A stretch of 64,000 nt of DNA, from assembly GCA_033398695.1 (NCBI GenBank), contig CM065817.1, positions 65,584,001-65,648,000 on the forward strand, in the 5' to 3' direction. Shown one piece after another: positions 21,079 to 32,440 of this stretch. Each line of letters opens with the position of its first letter. Within the stretch, counting starts at the first letter, position 1. Position numbers and translations under genes: made by a program. Under the pieces are notes generated by a model that worked only from the letters and a program-made list of their open reading frames with translations, was not told the origin of the DNA and made no database searches. The DNA is from Orobanche coerulescens (taxonomy: Eukaryota > Streptophyta > Magnoliopsida > Lamiales > Orobanchaceae).

Positions 21079-22935
21079 GGACAGCATCCTATTCGTGATT
21101 TCAGTTCTCTCTTCTCCCATTACCCGAGTTCCTACACTTAGAACATGTCTTCCTTCATCCTAAACATCTCATATCAACATCCTGATTCGTGATTGAAGAT
21201 CGTTTATCATTGGAGATTGTTGTTCAAGCTTTCGGTGTCGGATTGCTTCATTTTCCTCCGTGTTCTTTACTACTTGAGGTAGGTGATTCTTCACTAATGT
21301 TAGTAATGTTCTTAAAGACGTCTGATCATGCTTAGATAGCCAGTTATTTCGTTTATGATCGGTCATCACATGATAGAAGGATACTTTGACGTATAGGCAC
21401 TATCTATCTTATGAACCTTTGAACCATCTTAGTAGATTGGACTCCTAAGCGTTTTCAAATCAATTTATGATCAGTAATCGGATATTACCCAGTTGCTACG
21501 TTGTACACGTTGGAATCATGTGTTTTGGGACTTGGAATAATCGGAACTTAGAATACTTCCTGAAGATCTTAGAAAAGATATGATATTGAGATAACTATCC
21601 GTATATTTGTATTTCACGATCATAAATCTTCCACAAACCTTATTAGCATGATTTGCCCGAAGATAACTTGTATTATCACGGTAGAATTCATGAGTTCTTC
21701 ACCATTCAACCCAGTTTTCGGGTTGTAGTATTCTGCCATGCAATATTAGCGCACGCTAACACATGTGAGTTAACGTGCGCTATCGGTCGGGCGATCGCCC
21801 GAAACGTACGTAGCGTACGTTATGAGACCAGCCGAGTCAGACTGCTAGACCGTGGCTAGCGCACTCTAGTCTTACACGATAGCGTACGCTAACAAGCCTG
21901 CTTAGCGCACGTTACGTAGAGTACGTAGCGCACGCTAAGCAGTTCAGGCAGATTGTATTCTATGAACTTTTGACCGTGAATCATATTGTTAAACATTCAT
22001 GCGACGTGAGATAAATCCTATATCATTTCTTTTGTTAAGGTTTGGCCTCGTTACGTGATTGATTGAGGAGGACGACCGTCGAGTGTTCATTTCCGTGGAA
22101 GTATTGTTATTATCTTCAAATCGAGGCAAGTACCTTGATATACGAATTATAATTACGTTGAAATCATTGTTGCTGAAGTATATGAATTATGTCACGAATA
22201 TCTATATTTATATTATATATATATAGATATGTGTGGATATTTATGTAGTATTAATTGATAGAGTTGAAGGCCTGATGTGCAAAGTCTTGATGAATAACGT
22301 GTGAGTTATTGTTTATTCTGCGTAGTTGCGTACTGGCGATTAAATTATGTGGATTGATGAACTGATTTGATAATTGTGGAAACGGTTGACTGTGTGCTTG
22401 GTATTTGTAATAATGTGAATACTTGTTATGAGAGACGTCATATCCGGGTACCTCTGAGGGCGGGGCGTGCACTCCGGCCTGTTGTACGCTGCAATGAGCG
22501 GCTCCATATGATTGGTGAACACCGGTGTTGCTTAATGCGCGAGCAAGGGGTGGCTCCTGTGGGAGTGAAATCCGGCGCGGTGACATGTGCAATGGGCGGC
22601 CAATATAGTGGAGTGAACGCCGGTACACAGGTGTGCAAGGGAGGCGCCTGGCAGGCTTATTGGTAACGGATATTTGAGTGATAGCTAAGACCCCGTTACC
22701 AAATGATTTTCGAAATTTAAATCCTTGCAACTTGCTTTTAATGTTGGTCTTGATGTAGACCGCGGATTGTGTTTCTGGAGTTCGTTCCAACTCGTTTTAA
22801 ATGTTGGTATCAGAGTTAATTAACCAAGGATATTTGACGAGATCTCCGAGGGTTAATTAACCAGGGGTCTTGAGCAGGATTTGTCGAATGAGAGGCTGTG
22901 CCTTTGATTGTACTGTGTTGATGATTCTGTGTATT

Positions 22936-23120
22936 GGGTCGAGGACCCCGTGAGATGTTGAGATTTGATCTCGTGATGATATTATTTGGATTGGGCCGAG
23001 AACGCCATGAGATGTTGTAATGATTCACTTGCGATAGTGTTTTATCATTTGGGTCGAGGACCCCGAATAACGTTGTAATGGTTTTCTTGCAGATTGTTTT
23101 CCACATGCTGGGTCAAGGAC
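22936..23120 (+). repeat. GGGTC-GACCC hairpin repeats in LTR D
   Basis: Four units with cores at about 22936, 22993, 23051 and 23110, so a step of about 58 bp. Cores are GGGTCGAGGACCC or close variants, each a short hairpin. Recur at about 28450-28640 in the 3' LTR. Confidence 0.8.
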
Positions 23121-23894
23121 CCGAGAGCTTTTGAAGTATTTTCTAAAATATATTTCCATCTGATTTTCAAAATCCCAAGATGGCCCGAGTCAATATTAAT
23201 GTGTTCGAACTTTCTTATCAAAACACTTTTCATTTTATAAAAAGGGAATTTTCTGACTCCTTGGGCTCGTTTAAAGTTTCATTTGTGTTATGTTCTGTAC
23301 GGAGAATATGACAATGTGATTATCTTTCACCTTGTGTATGTAATACTATTCTGTGTTAGCCATTTGAATGTGTGGATTGTGTTAAGGTTTCACGACTGTT
23401 GAGTTTGTGTTATTATTATTCGTATATCTTGTGTGTTATGTACTTGCACTAGCAAAATTCGGTTGCTAACCCCGAGTTTTCGGGGTGGGTGCTGTTATGC
23501 GCTCGAGTTTTGGCGGCTCGGGAGCACACAGGATTAGGTGGGAAGGAGATGGAGGACAATGATACTAATCACACCAGAGTTAGAGTCTTTTCTTTTGTTT
23601 CATTTTGGTCGGTATTTCTCTGTCGTTCGAGTATTCACCCTTGCATGGGTGTAGTTTTCATTTATTAAATTGAATTGTCGTTCTTTTCTGTGTTCATCTT
23701 TATTTTCATCATTGAGATGTAAAGTTCATTTGTTTCTGAATTGTTTAATGACCTTGTCGGTCTGTGTTGTATTTTAGATTGACCCCGGTCGGTCAGTCAT
23801 TTTGTAGTCTAGTAGAGTTTAGCCTTGTAGATCCTTGTAAGAAGGGCCTACGGCGTGTAACATTTCCGGATGTATTCTGGGGGTGTTACAAATA

Positions 23895-23906
23895 TGGTAT
23901 CGGAGC
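23895..23906 (+). other. Primer binding site of element D
   Basis: TGGTATCGGAGC, tRNA-iMet type, four bases after the LTR end. Confidence 0.9.
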
Positions 23907-24894
23907 TTAGGTTGGCGAAAAACCTAGGCCGTTGGGTCAAGTCCATGTCTTGTGTAAGTCGCACGCGTCAAAGTTGTGATTAGTATCGTGGTTCCAACAT
24001 CATCTTCAAGCAATCCGTGATGGTAAGCCTTCCGAATTGTAAGTCCCCTTATATACGTATTTGATTATATTGTGCTTAACGTGAACCTAGGATTTGAACT
24101 TGTTAGAGATTATATTGTTTTACGATATCACCTGCGTATACGGTTCGAGTGAGAATGGTTATGTAGTATACTTCGGTAGTCGAACATATTTATCGGTTTC
24201 TACATTTCAGTAGGATAAATCTTTGAGTGTTAATTTTATCCGCTGCGTGAGTATTTTGAAATGACTCTTGACATTTTGGCATTTTTAGTCTTGCACATTT
24301 TAACGGTATTTTTATGACGGTATTTAATGATTTCGTAAGTTTTGGAAAATGCTACCGTCATCGGCTTTTTGGCATATTTTGAAATGAATTTAAATGGTTT
24401 TTAGCACAGTAGGTTCGGCGTAATCCCGGCATGTGATATTTCCGGGCCGAATTACGAACATTTCAAAGTAGTGTTTTAAAATTTTCCTAGCATTGTAAAC
24501 CTCATGATTTAATGTAGTCGTGTCGAATAGTCACGTATTTTGGTAAAAAGTTCTTTCGAATAAACATTTTGGTAGAAGAGGAAGGATTTTCAAAATTGTG
24601 GTATTTGGGACTCAACACTTTTGAAATATTTTAAATTAGTTACAATTCGATTTTCAATTTTCTTGTAAGCATTACTCGAAAATAAATTTTTTTTTGAGTC
24701 GTTGTATAAACTTCCTCTTCCAAAACAAAGGACAGTATTTACAAGTTTTGAGCACAACGTGATTCGACTTTTGTTTCAAAAATTTTTTTAAAGCATACGC
24801 ATAATGATCGTCCTGGACGAAGGACTGGAAGTTGATTTCAGAAAATTTCGTGCTTTACGATATTACCGTTATTCTAGGATGCTAATTAAACCTT
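23907..24894 (+). other. Leader of element D
   Basis: No coding features. It contains the shared ACGGTATTTAATG...CTACCGTCATCGG stem-like segment (about 24317-24365). Confidence 0.55.
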
Positions 24895-25430
24895 ATGTTG
24901 ATAATTGTGGTATACCGTACAACTGACTATGTGATAACAATAGACGGTACTATCTGCATTAGCATGACGAGCCCTGGCGGATGTAGACATAATATAGGAA
25001 GCGGAAGAGGTGAAGTGGTTCGTACGACAACGATTCATGTTACGGTGAAGGAATATCAAGATCAGACGATAACCTATGAAACCTCCTCAGTGACCGAGCC
25101 AACGAGCGGAGAAAAGAGACCGAGGACATCTGGAAAATCTTTGGGCGGTGAAGAGATTAAGGTTCTCAAACCCCCACGTCGTTCGAATACGTCATCTTCG
25201 CGGTCGAGAATGAGCATCGGGAATCCTCACCAAAGACGGTGACTCCCGGTAAGAAGAGAGTGTGCTTCAACTGCAACCGTACGGGACATATCCGTGTAAA
25301 CTGTACCTCCCCACTCTTGACTTGTCATCGGTGCGGGTGTGAAGGCCATCGGGAGAAACATTGTGAGATAATTTCCGAATTGGCAAAGAATGCTACTCTG
25401 TCGGTGAGCGAGCAAGTGGACGGAGAATGA
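24895..25430 (+). pseudogene. gag: gag remnant of element D: capsid end plus double zinc knuckle
   Basis: The first part ends the capsid (VKEYQDQTITYET, matching the YQDRALAIE-type region of other gags) and has a basic linker with KRPRTSGKS. After a frame change near 25235 it continues with two CCHC knuckles, CFNCNRTGHIRVNC and CHRCGCEGHREKHC. The Arg-Gly start and the WW-containing capsid core found in A and B are missing. The nucleocapsid-like fingers would bind RNA. It could make a small RNA-binding protein only if the frame change is tolerated. Confidence 0.8.
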
Positions 25431-26142
25431 CCCGAAACCTTATGTCTTCTGTGAAGAGCCTATCATAGGCGAATGAAGATTTTGTGCCGTGTTCTAGTCG
25501 TTCTTTGTTTCCAACAATCGTGACTTTGATTGTTTTTCATTTTAATTGCTTTTCGTTTCCAACTCCTGCTGTTTTAAGTTTCGTGGCTGACATGTCTTCT
25601 TAATACGGGGACACGTAGTAACCGTGCTCTTCTTAGTATTTCCGATGTTAGGAGACTTTCATTGTTGATGATTCATCTGTGATTCTCTTGACAATTTCAA
25701 ACTACCATGTTCTACGAACCTACCATCATTCGAACGAATTTCAGAACCGATTTGTTAGACTCTTTGAATTATGGTGGTCTATTCACATCTGAACTTAATC
25801 TTTGCAGAATTTTGTTCGAAACTATTTGTTCCCATTCGTATGATTAATATTTCCAATGGGTCGAGCTCGACACGCGATTTTGGTACATCTGAGCCATTTG
25901 TGAATTTCCTTGATTCCGTGAGCTTCTACTTCTCCACTCTAACTTCTCGTGTACGCGTATAACTTATTGCCTCAATTGACGTGCCTGATACTTCCTAAGT
26001 CCGATCATCGTATTTCTTTTTGAACCTTGCATTCGCGCATCGCTCGTGATATTTTGGGGCTGAGCAAGTAGATACTTTTCCTTGGTTGTTCCACCACTCT
26101 ACTTTAAGTTTCGGGACGAAACTTCTTTCTAGGGAGGAAGGA
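25431..26142 (+). other. 3' non-coding part of element D with polypurine tract
   Basis: No ORF of note. Near the end is the palindrome AAGTTTCGGGACGAAACTT (about 26106-26124) and then the polypurine tract AGGGAGGAAGGA (to 26142), directly before the 3' LTR. Confidence 0.75.
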
Positions 26143-29100
26143 TGTAATACCCGAGATTTCTGTTATGTAGTTGGAACTTGTGATATTGTAATGATTGTAC
26201 TTGATTTGAGTATTATTTTCCGTATTTCATAATCCGATGTTGTCGAGCGTTTAATTCCGTGATTTGGAATTAAAGATTGTAAATCTGCGCATGTAGCGCA
26301 CGCTATCAGCTTTGTTTAGCGTGCGCTAACGTGGGTTCATAGCGCAGGCTACTGAGTGTCCTTAGCGCACGCTATGCGCGGTCAAATTGATTGAGACGTG
26401 CGGTAGGTGAGAGCTGGCCGGGGGACCCCTGTCGGTTGGTGTCGGGATGTACCTGGACGTCTTTCGGGAAGAGCCGAGTCAACGCCTTAGCGCACGCTAC
26501 GGTATATGCGTAGCGCACGCTAAGTGCCGATTACAGTTTAGTCCAGTTAGCCGTTAGCGCACGCTACGAAAGGGTCTAGCGCGCTAATAGCCATTTATTA
26601 TAAATAGACAAAGATCCTATTCGTGATTTCAGTTCTCTCTTCTCCCATTACCCGAGTTCCTACACTAAGAACATGTCTTCCTTCATCCTAAACATCTCAT
26701 ATCAACATCCTGATTCATGATTGAAGATCGTTTATCATTGGAGATTGTTGTTCAAGCTTTCGGTGTCGGATTGCTTCATTTTCCTCCGTGTTCTTTACTA
26801 CTTGAGGTAGGTGATTCTTCACTAATGTTAGTAATGTTCTTAAAGACGTCTGATCGTGCTTAGATAGCCAGTTATTTCGTTTATGATCGGTCATCACATG
26901 ATAGAAGGATACTTTGACGTATCGGCACTATCTATCTTATGAACCTTTGAACCATCTTAGTAGATTGGACTCCTAAGCGTTTTCAAATCAATTTATGATC
27001 AGTAATCGGATATTACCCAGTTGCTACGTTGTACACGTTGGAATCATGTGTTTTGGGACTTGGAATAATCGGAACTTAGAATACTTCCTGAAGATCTTAG
27101 AAAAGATATGATATTGAGATGACTATCCGTATATTTGTATTTCACGATCATAAATCTTCCACAAACCTTATTAGCATGATTTGCCCGAAGATAACTTGTA
27201 TTATCACGGTAGAATTCATGAGTTCTTCACCATTCAACCCAGTTTTTGGGTTGTAGTATTCTGCCATGCAATATTAGCGCACGCTAACACATGTGAGTTA
27301 ACGTGCGCTATCGGGGTCAGTTAACGCCCGAAACGTACGTAGCGTACGTTATGAGACCAGCCGAGTCAGACCGTGGCTAGCGCACGCTAGTCTTACACGA
27401 TAGCGTACGCTAACAAGCCTGCTTAGCGCACGTTACGTAGAGTACGTAGCGCACGCTAAGCAGTTCAGGCAGATTGTATTCTATGCACTTTTGACCGTGA
27501 ATCATATTGTTAAACATTCATGCGACGTGAGATAAATCCTATATCATTTCTTTTGTTAAGGTTTGGCCTCGTTACGTGATTGATTGAGGAGGACGACCGT
27601 CGAGTGTTCATTTCCGTGGAAGTATTGTTATTATCTTCAAATCGAGGCAAGTACCTTGATATACGAATTATAATTACGTTGAAATCATTGTTGCTGAAGT
27701 ATATGAATTATGTCACGAATATCTATATTTATATTATATATATAGATATGTGTGGATATTTATGTAGTATTAATTGATAGAGTTGAAGGCCTGATGTGCA
27801 AAGTCTTGATGAATAACGTGTGAGTTATTGTTTATTCTGCGTAGTTGCGTACTGGCGATTAAATTATGTGGATTGATGAACTGATTTGATAATTGTGGAA
27901 ACGATTGACTGTGTGCTTGGTATTTGTAATAATGTGAATACTTGTTATGAGAGACGTCATATCCGGGTACCTCTGAGGGCGGGGCGTGCACTCCGGCCTG
28001 TTGTACGCTGCAATGAGCGGCTCCATATGATTGGTGAACACCGGTGTTACTTAATGCGCGAGCAAGGGGCGGCTCCTGTGGGAGTGAACGCCGGCGCGGT
28101 GACATGTGCAATGGGCGGCCAATATAGTGGAGTGAACGCCGGTACACAGGTGCAAGGGAGGCGCCTGGCAGGCTTATTGGTAACGGATATTTGAGTGATA
28201 GCTAAGACCCCGTTACCAAATGATTTTCGAAATTTAAATCCTTGCAACTTGCTTTTAATGTTGGTCTTGATGTAGACCGCGGATTGTGTTTCTGGAGTTC
28301 GTTCCAACTCGTTTTAAATGTTGGTATCAGAGTTAATTAACCAAGGATATTTGACGAGATCTCCGAGGGTTAATTAACCAGGGGTCTTGAGCAGGATTTG
28401 TCGAATGAGAGGCTGTGCCTTTGATTGTACTGTGTTGATGATTCTGTGTATTGGGTCGAGGACCCCGTGAGATGTTGAGATTTGATCTCGTGATGATATT
28501 ATTTGGATTGGGCCGAGAACCCCGTGAGATGTTGTAATGATTCACTTGCGATAGTGTTTTATCATTTGGGTCGAGGACCCCGAATAACGTTGTAATGGTT
28601 TTCTTGCAGATTGTTTTCCACATGCTGGGTCAAGGACCCGAGAGCTTTTGAAGTATTTTCTAAAATATATTTCCATCTGATTTCCAAAATCCCAAGATGG
28701 CCCGAGTCAATATTAATGTGTTCGAACTTTCTTATCAAAACACTTTTCATTTTATAAAAAGGGAATTTTCTGACTCCTTGGGCTCGTTTAAAGTTTCATT
28801 TGTGTTATGTTCTGTACGGAGAATATGACAATGTGATTATCTTTCACCTTGTGTATGTAATACTATTCTGTGTTAGCCATTTGAATGTGTGGATTGTGTT
28901 AAGGTTTCACATTTGTTGAGTTGTGTTATTATTATTCGTATATCTTGTGTGTTATGTACTTGCACTAGCAAAATTCCAGTTTGCTAACCCCCGAGTTTTC
29001 GGGGGGTGGGTGCCTGTTATGCGCTCAGGTTTTGGCAGCTCGGGAGCAGTCACAGGATTGGCTGGGAAGGAGATGGAGGACAATGATACTAATCACACCA

Positions 29101-29414
29101 GAGTTAGAGTCTTTTCTTTTGTTTCATTTTGGTCGGTATTTCTCTGTCGTTCGAGTATTCACCCTTGCATGGGTGTAGTTTTCATTTATTAAATTGAATT
29201 GTCGTTCTTTTCTGTGTTCATCTTTATTTTCATCATTGAGATGTAAAGTTCATTTGTTTCTGAATTGTTTAATGACCTTGTCGGTCTGTGTTGTATTTTA
29301 GATTGACCCCGGTCGGTCAGTCATTTTGTAGTCTAGTAGAGTTTAGCCTTGTAGATCCTTGTAAGAAGGGCCTACGGCGTGTAACATTTCCGGATGTATT
29401 CTGGGGGTGTTACA
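26143..29414 (+). mobile_element. 3' LTR of element D
   Basis: 3272 bp, collinear with 20610-23890. Array 2 is well preserved here: 27275, 27299, 27322, 27340, then a group of four at 27378, 27401, 27424 and 27447 with exact 23-bp steps. Double hairpin about 28965-29007; end hairpin 29351-29375. Confidence 0.92.
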
Positions 29415-30730
29415 AACAGTACAAACACTCTGGCAATTCTCGCGACCCGGTCCAGCCTCCGGTCCCGCCGTAAGGCCACCAAGTCCCTGTGCGCCCCGTC
29501 GAGCGACCCCAAGTGAGAATGCCCACTCGAAGTAACTCTCGCGACCCGGTCCAGCCGCTAACCCACCAGGTCCCCTTGTGACCCCGTCGAGTCAATCCCC
29601 GAGTGAGAGTACCCGAGAAAAACCTTACAACTCTCATCAATTCACATTTCCAAAAACCACAATCCTCAAGAGTCAATCACAATATATATATATAGTCGAG
29701 GTATTTTGCTAAAATGGCCATATTATCCAACACATACTCACGACCCAAAATTAATACTGTCCACAAAGAAACACACTTATCTCAACAACACCGAACGACA
29801 CAACCAATATCACACAACTCATATATGCACCGATAATCACATGAATCCACGCATAATTTATAACAAAAGGATTTAACTACAAATTACCGACGACATATTC
29901 ACACCTAATGACATCATCCGAAGGTAGGGAGTTTTTATACTCAACACTAACACACATAGTCAAATAAGCACATTAAGTCTCGAACACAAGATTCGTCCTT
30001 TCAGAAAACCATAATTGTAAATATACCGATTCTTTAGAAAAATGGTTGTAAACAATTCGTTTAGCACGTATCGTCAATTTTCAACCATCATATTCACAAA
30101 ACACGTAATGTATGGGCAAGATACTTGCCTCGATATTCGATACCGGACACTCCGACGAACATGGCTCAATCGGGAAACCTCGAATGCCCACAACTCTCTG
30201 GCGAAAACGACGGTAACATACCCGATCGGGAAACGGCGAACGGAAGGGTTCCGAATCGAGTTCTTTGCACGGAACCTGACCCTAACATAATACCGTCAAA
30301 AATCAACTATCTTACGAGGAAGAATAATCGTAGAACGCCCAAAACCCCCCTCTAAGGATTTTCACCGGACACCTTCAAGGCACCGATTAGGAACTCAACA
30401 AAACGAAGAATCCTCGGTAATTCAACCATGGAAAAATAAGGAATTTGATATAAAACAACTTAATAATCATCAATCCATCACTATTCTAAGTTATAACGAA
30501 TCAAACGGACGAAATCAATAAAATCCCCAATTTTTCCCAAAACTAGGATTTAAGGAAAACTAACCTTGATTCGCTGGATTGGAGGATGTTATGGAGTGAT
30601 TAATCGATGATATGAGCCACCAAACTTCGTGGATTCATTGCATAACAACATGCCTTCATGATCTCCAAGGATCCAGCCGCGGAAGAGAAGGAGAGAAATG
30701 GGAAAATGATCAAATCTGATCGCTCGGTCA

Positions 30731-30738
30731 TATTTATA
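30731..30738 (-). promoter_or_regulatory. TATA box of LTR C
   Basis: TATAAATA on the minus strand, next to the array. Confidence 0.7.
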
Positions 30739-30749
30739 CTGGTGCAGCC

Positions 30750-31103
30750 TAGCGTGCGCTAGACTGCCGAGCTAGCGTGCGCTAGCGGGCGGCCATGGTC
30801 GAGAATGTTCAGCAGGGGCCCGCCATCATGCGCCGAACACGTGCGCTGTCGGCCCGGGCCACAATCCAGAGACTTCCTGACTCGGCCAGGTAGCGTGCGC
30901 AGCCTTCCGGCCGTAGCGTGCGCTACCTGCCGGCCGTAGCGTGCGCAGTGTCCGACAGTAGCGTGCGCTACCTGCCGATCCTCCGAGTCCAAAACCTTTC
31001 TGACCCTACTGCCTCGGCCGACTAACGCGCGCATCCAACCGTCCGTAGCGTGCGCTGCCTCCTGGCCGTAGCGTGCGCTACCTTCCGGCCGTAGCGTGCG
31101 CTA
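30750..31103. promoter_or_regulatory. Palindrome array of LTR C, upstream of TATA
   Basis: Units start at 30750 and 30773, then 30891, 30914, 30937, 30959, then 31023, 31046, 31069, 31092. Steps inside groups are 22-23 bp, and 64 bp separates the two groups of four. The form is mostly TAGCGTGCGCTA. On the minus strand the unit nearest the promoter ends 11 bp before the TATA box. Confidence 0.9.
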
Positions 31104-31412
31104 CGCCGGTTCCTGCCGCACCCGCCCAGCCGGTGCCTGCACCCGTCCGGCCAGTGCCCGCAACCATCCGGCCAGTGTCCGACCACCATGATTCGACGAC
31201 TCGATTTTCCGAAATCACACGGAACGAACACGACAAAATACTCGGGGACAACATCATCGGTCCGAAATGAAAACAACGGATAACAAATCGTCACCTACGG
31301 TCATAAACGCCAAAATTAGTTGTCGAGAAGATAATACCGGGACTCGACAACCGGGAAATATCCGAAAAAAATCCAAAATAAGTGGAACAAAAATCATGGG
31401 TATTACAGATAA

Positions 31413-32440
31413 GGCGTTGGCGTATGAGATCAAGGAAGCAGCTATGGAGAAATTTATGGACTCGAAGAAGCAGAAAGTCTCTGGTACTTTTACAGAGCAC
31501 AAGAGCAGCGGGCCCCGCAAGGCCCAGTCATCTTTTCATTCTTTCAAGAAACCTCTGCACCCAGTTAGGAGCGGAAAGAACTTCGGAGCAACATCAACTA
31601 TGACTGATGTTATCAGGAAATGCTTTAACTGCGCCCAGATGGGGCACTATCGACGTAATTGCTCCCTACCTGCCGTGACTTGTTTTGATTGTGGTCGAGA
31701 GGGACATCGTGCGGTGTTCTGTGAAGAGGCTGCAAAGTCTTTTAGAGCCCGTACACCACAGCCAATCCAGAAGGAATCCAGTATCCAACAGTCGCAGCAA
31801 AGTGTTCAGATGCCTCAGAATTTTGGCCGCGGGCGAGGCAGAGGACAGTGGGACCGAAAGGGTACATCGAGTGCCGGATCTGTTCCCCCACATCTGTACG
31901 AGATGAGGAGAACAGACGATCAGGATGCTGTTGTCGCATCAGGTACTGTCCAGATACTTTCCCAGCCAGTTAGCTTTTTATTCGATACAGGAGCTACGCA
32001 TTCTTTTATATCCTTGTATTGTGTAAATCGTTTGAATATTTCTGGTTTTCATACTTGTGAACCTTATGTTGTTGGTTTACCGAGTGGAGAGAGGATTGTT
32101 GGGAAATTAGAAACCAGAAATTTCCCTGTATCATTTGGAGGCAGAGAGTGGCTATCAAATTTGATTGTGATAGAAATGCAAGGAGACGACCTGATACTCG
32201 GAGATGATTGGCTTAATCGATATGGAGCAATTGTAAACTACCGAAGGAGGAATATATTGCTGATCGCTGACGATGGTTCCGAAATACTGTTTGAGGGATG
32301 GAAATCGGGAAGCTCAGGAAAGTTGATCAAAGCGATGAAAGCTGTCAAATTGTTGAAACAGGGCTGCACTGGATACTGGTGCTATGCAATAAAAAAAGAA
32401 GACGAAATTGTGGAACTTTCATCCATTCCGGTTGTGAACG
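31413..32440 (+). pseudogene. gag-pro: Element B gag C-terminus and protease
   Basis: Continues the B gag after element C. First a capsid end (ALAYEIKEAAMEKF) and basic linker with KKQKVSG, then two CCHC knuckles, CFNCAQMGHYRRNC (31621) and CFDCGREGHRAVFC (31681), then a Gln/Gly-Arg linker. The aspartic protease active site FDTGATHSF lies at 31981-32007, with an ILGDDWL-type segment near 32196. Protease would cut the polyprotein in the particle. This stretch is open, but the gag before it has a stop at 16975. Confidence 0.92.

Larger units (their letters stand above)
20610..23890 (+). mobile_element. 5' LTR of element D
   Basis: 3281 bp, TGTAATACCCGAGATTTCTG to GGGGGTGTTACA. Contains array 1 (20761-21058), TATA box (21071), array 2 (21747 to about 21940), four GGGTCGAGGACCC-type repeats (22936-23120), the double hairpin (about 23449-23487) and the end hairpin (23827-23851). 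Compared with the 3' copy, bases 23455-23550 show several lost bases in C/G runs and CAG motifs. Confidence 0.92.
20610..29414 (+). mobile_element. Element D: zinc-knuckle-only Ty3/gypsy derivative (LARD-like)
   Basis: AACAG at 20605-20609 and 29415-29419 is the target duplication. LTRs are 20610-23890 and 26143-29414. The internal region is only 2.25 kb and codes for nothing but the C-terminal part of gag. Primer site, polypurine tract and LTR ends are intact, so it could in principle have moved with enzymes supplied in trans. LTR copies are very similar, and it is the innermost and therefore youngest insertion of the A-B-C chain. Confidence 0.92.
17034..31407 (-). mobile_element. Element C: internally deleted Ty3/gypsy element, minus strand, carrying nested D
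   Basis: GATAA at 17029-17033 and 31408-31412 is the target duplication. The 5' LTR (minus strand) is at the right (31407 down to 19684, split by D) and the primer site at 19668-19679. About 1.7 kb of leader follows, and then only the 3' end of the 3' LTR (17940-17034). One deletion seems to have removed gag, pol and the first two-thirds of the 3' LTR. No coding sequence remains. Confidence 0.87.
29415..31407 (-). mobile_element. 5' LTR of element C, 5' portion
   Basis: Begins on the minus strand at 31407 with TGTAATACCC. It contains the palindrome array (31103-30750), TATA box (30738-30731) and, near 29430-29620, two CTCTCGCGACCCGGTCCAGC-type repeats. With 19684-20609 it makes an LTR of about 2.9 kb. 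Confidence 0.88.

Noticed and set aside
22251..22790. Minus-strand ORF of 179 residues, repeated near 27770-28307
   Set aside because: It is antisense within both LTRs of element D; the frame differs between the two copies because of small indels.
30042..30355. Plus-strand ORFs of 76-82 residues
   Set aside because: They are on the antisense strand of the C LTR and show no protein features.
31267..31412. N-terminal extension of the long gag-protease frame
   Set aside because: This part lies in the LTR of element C and the target duplication; true B coding resumes at 31413.
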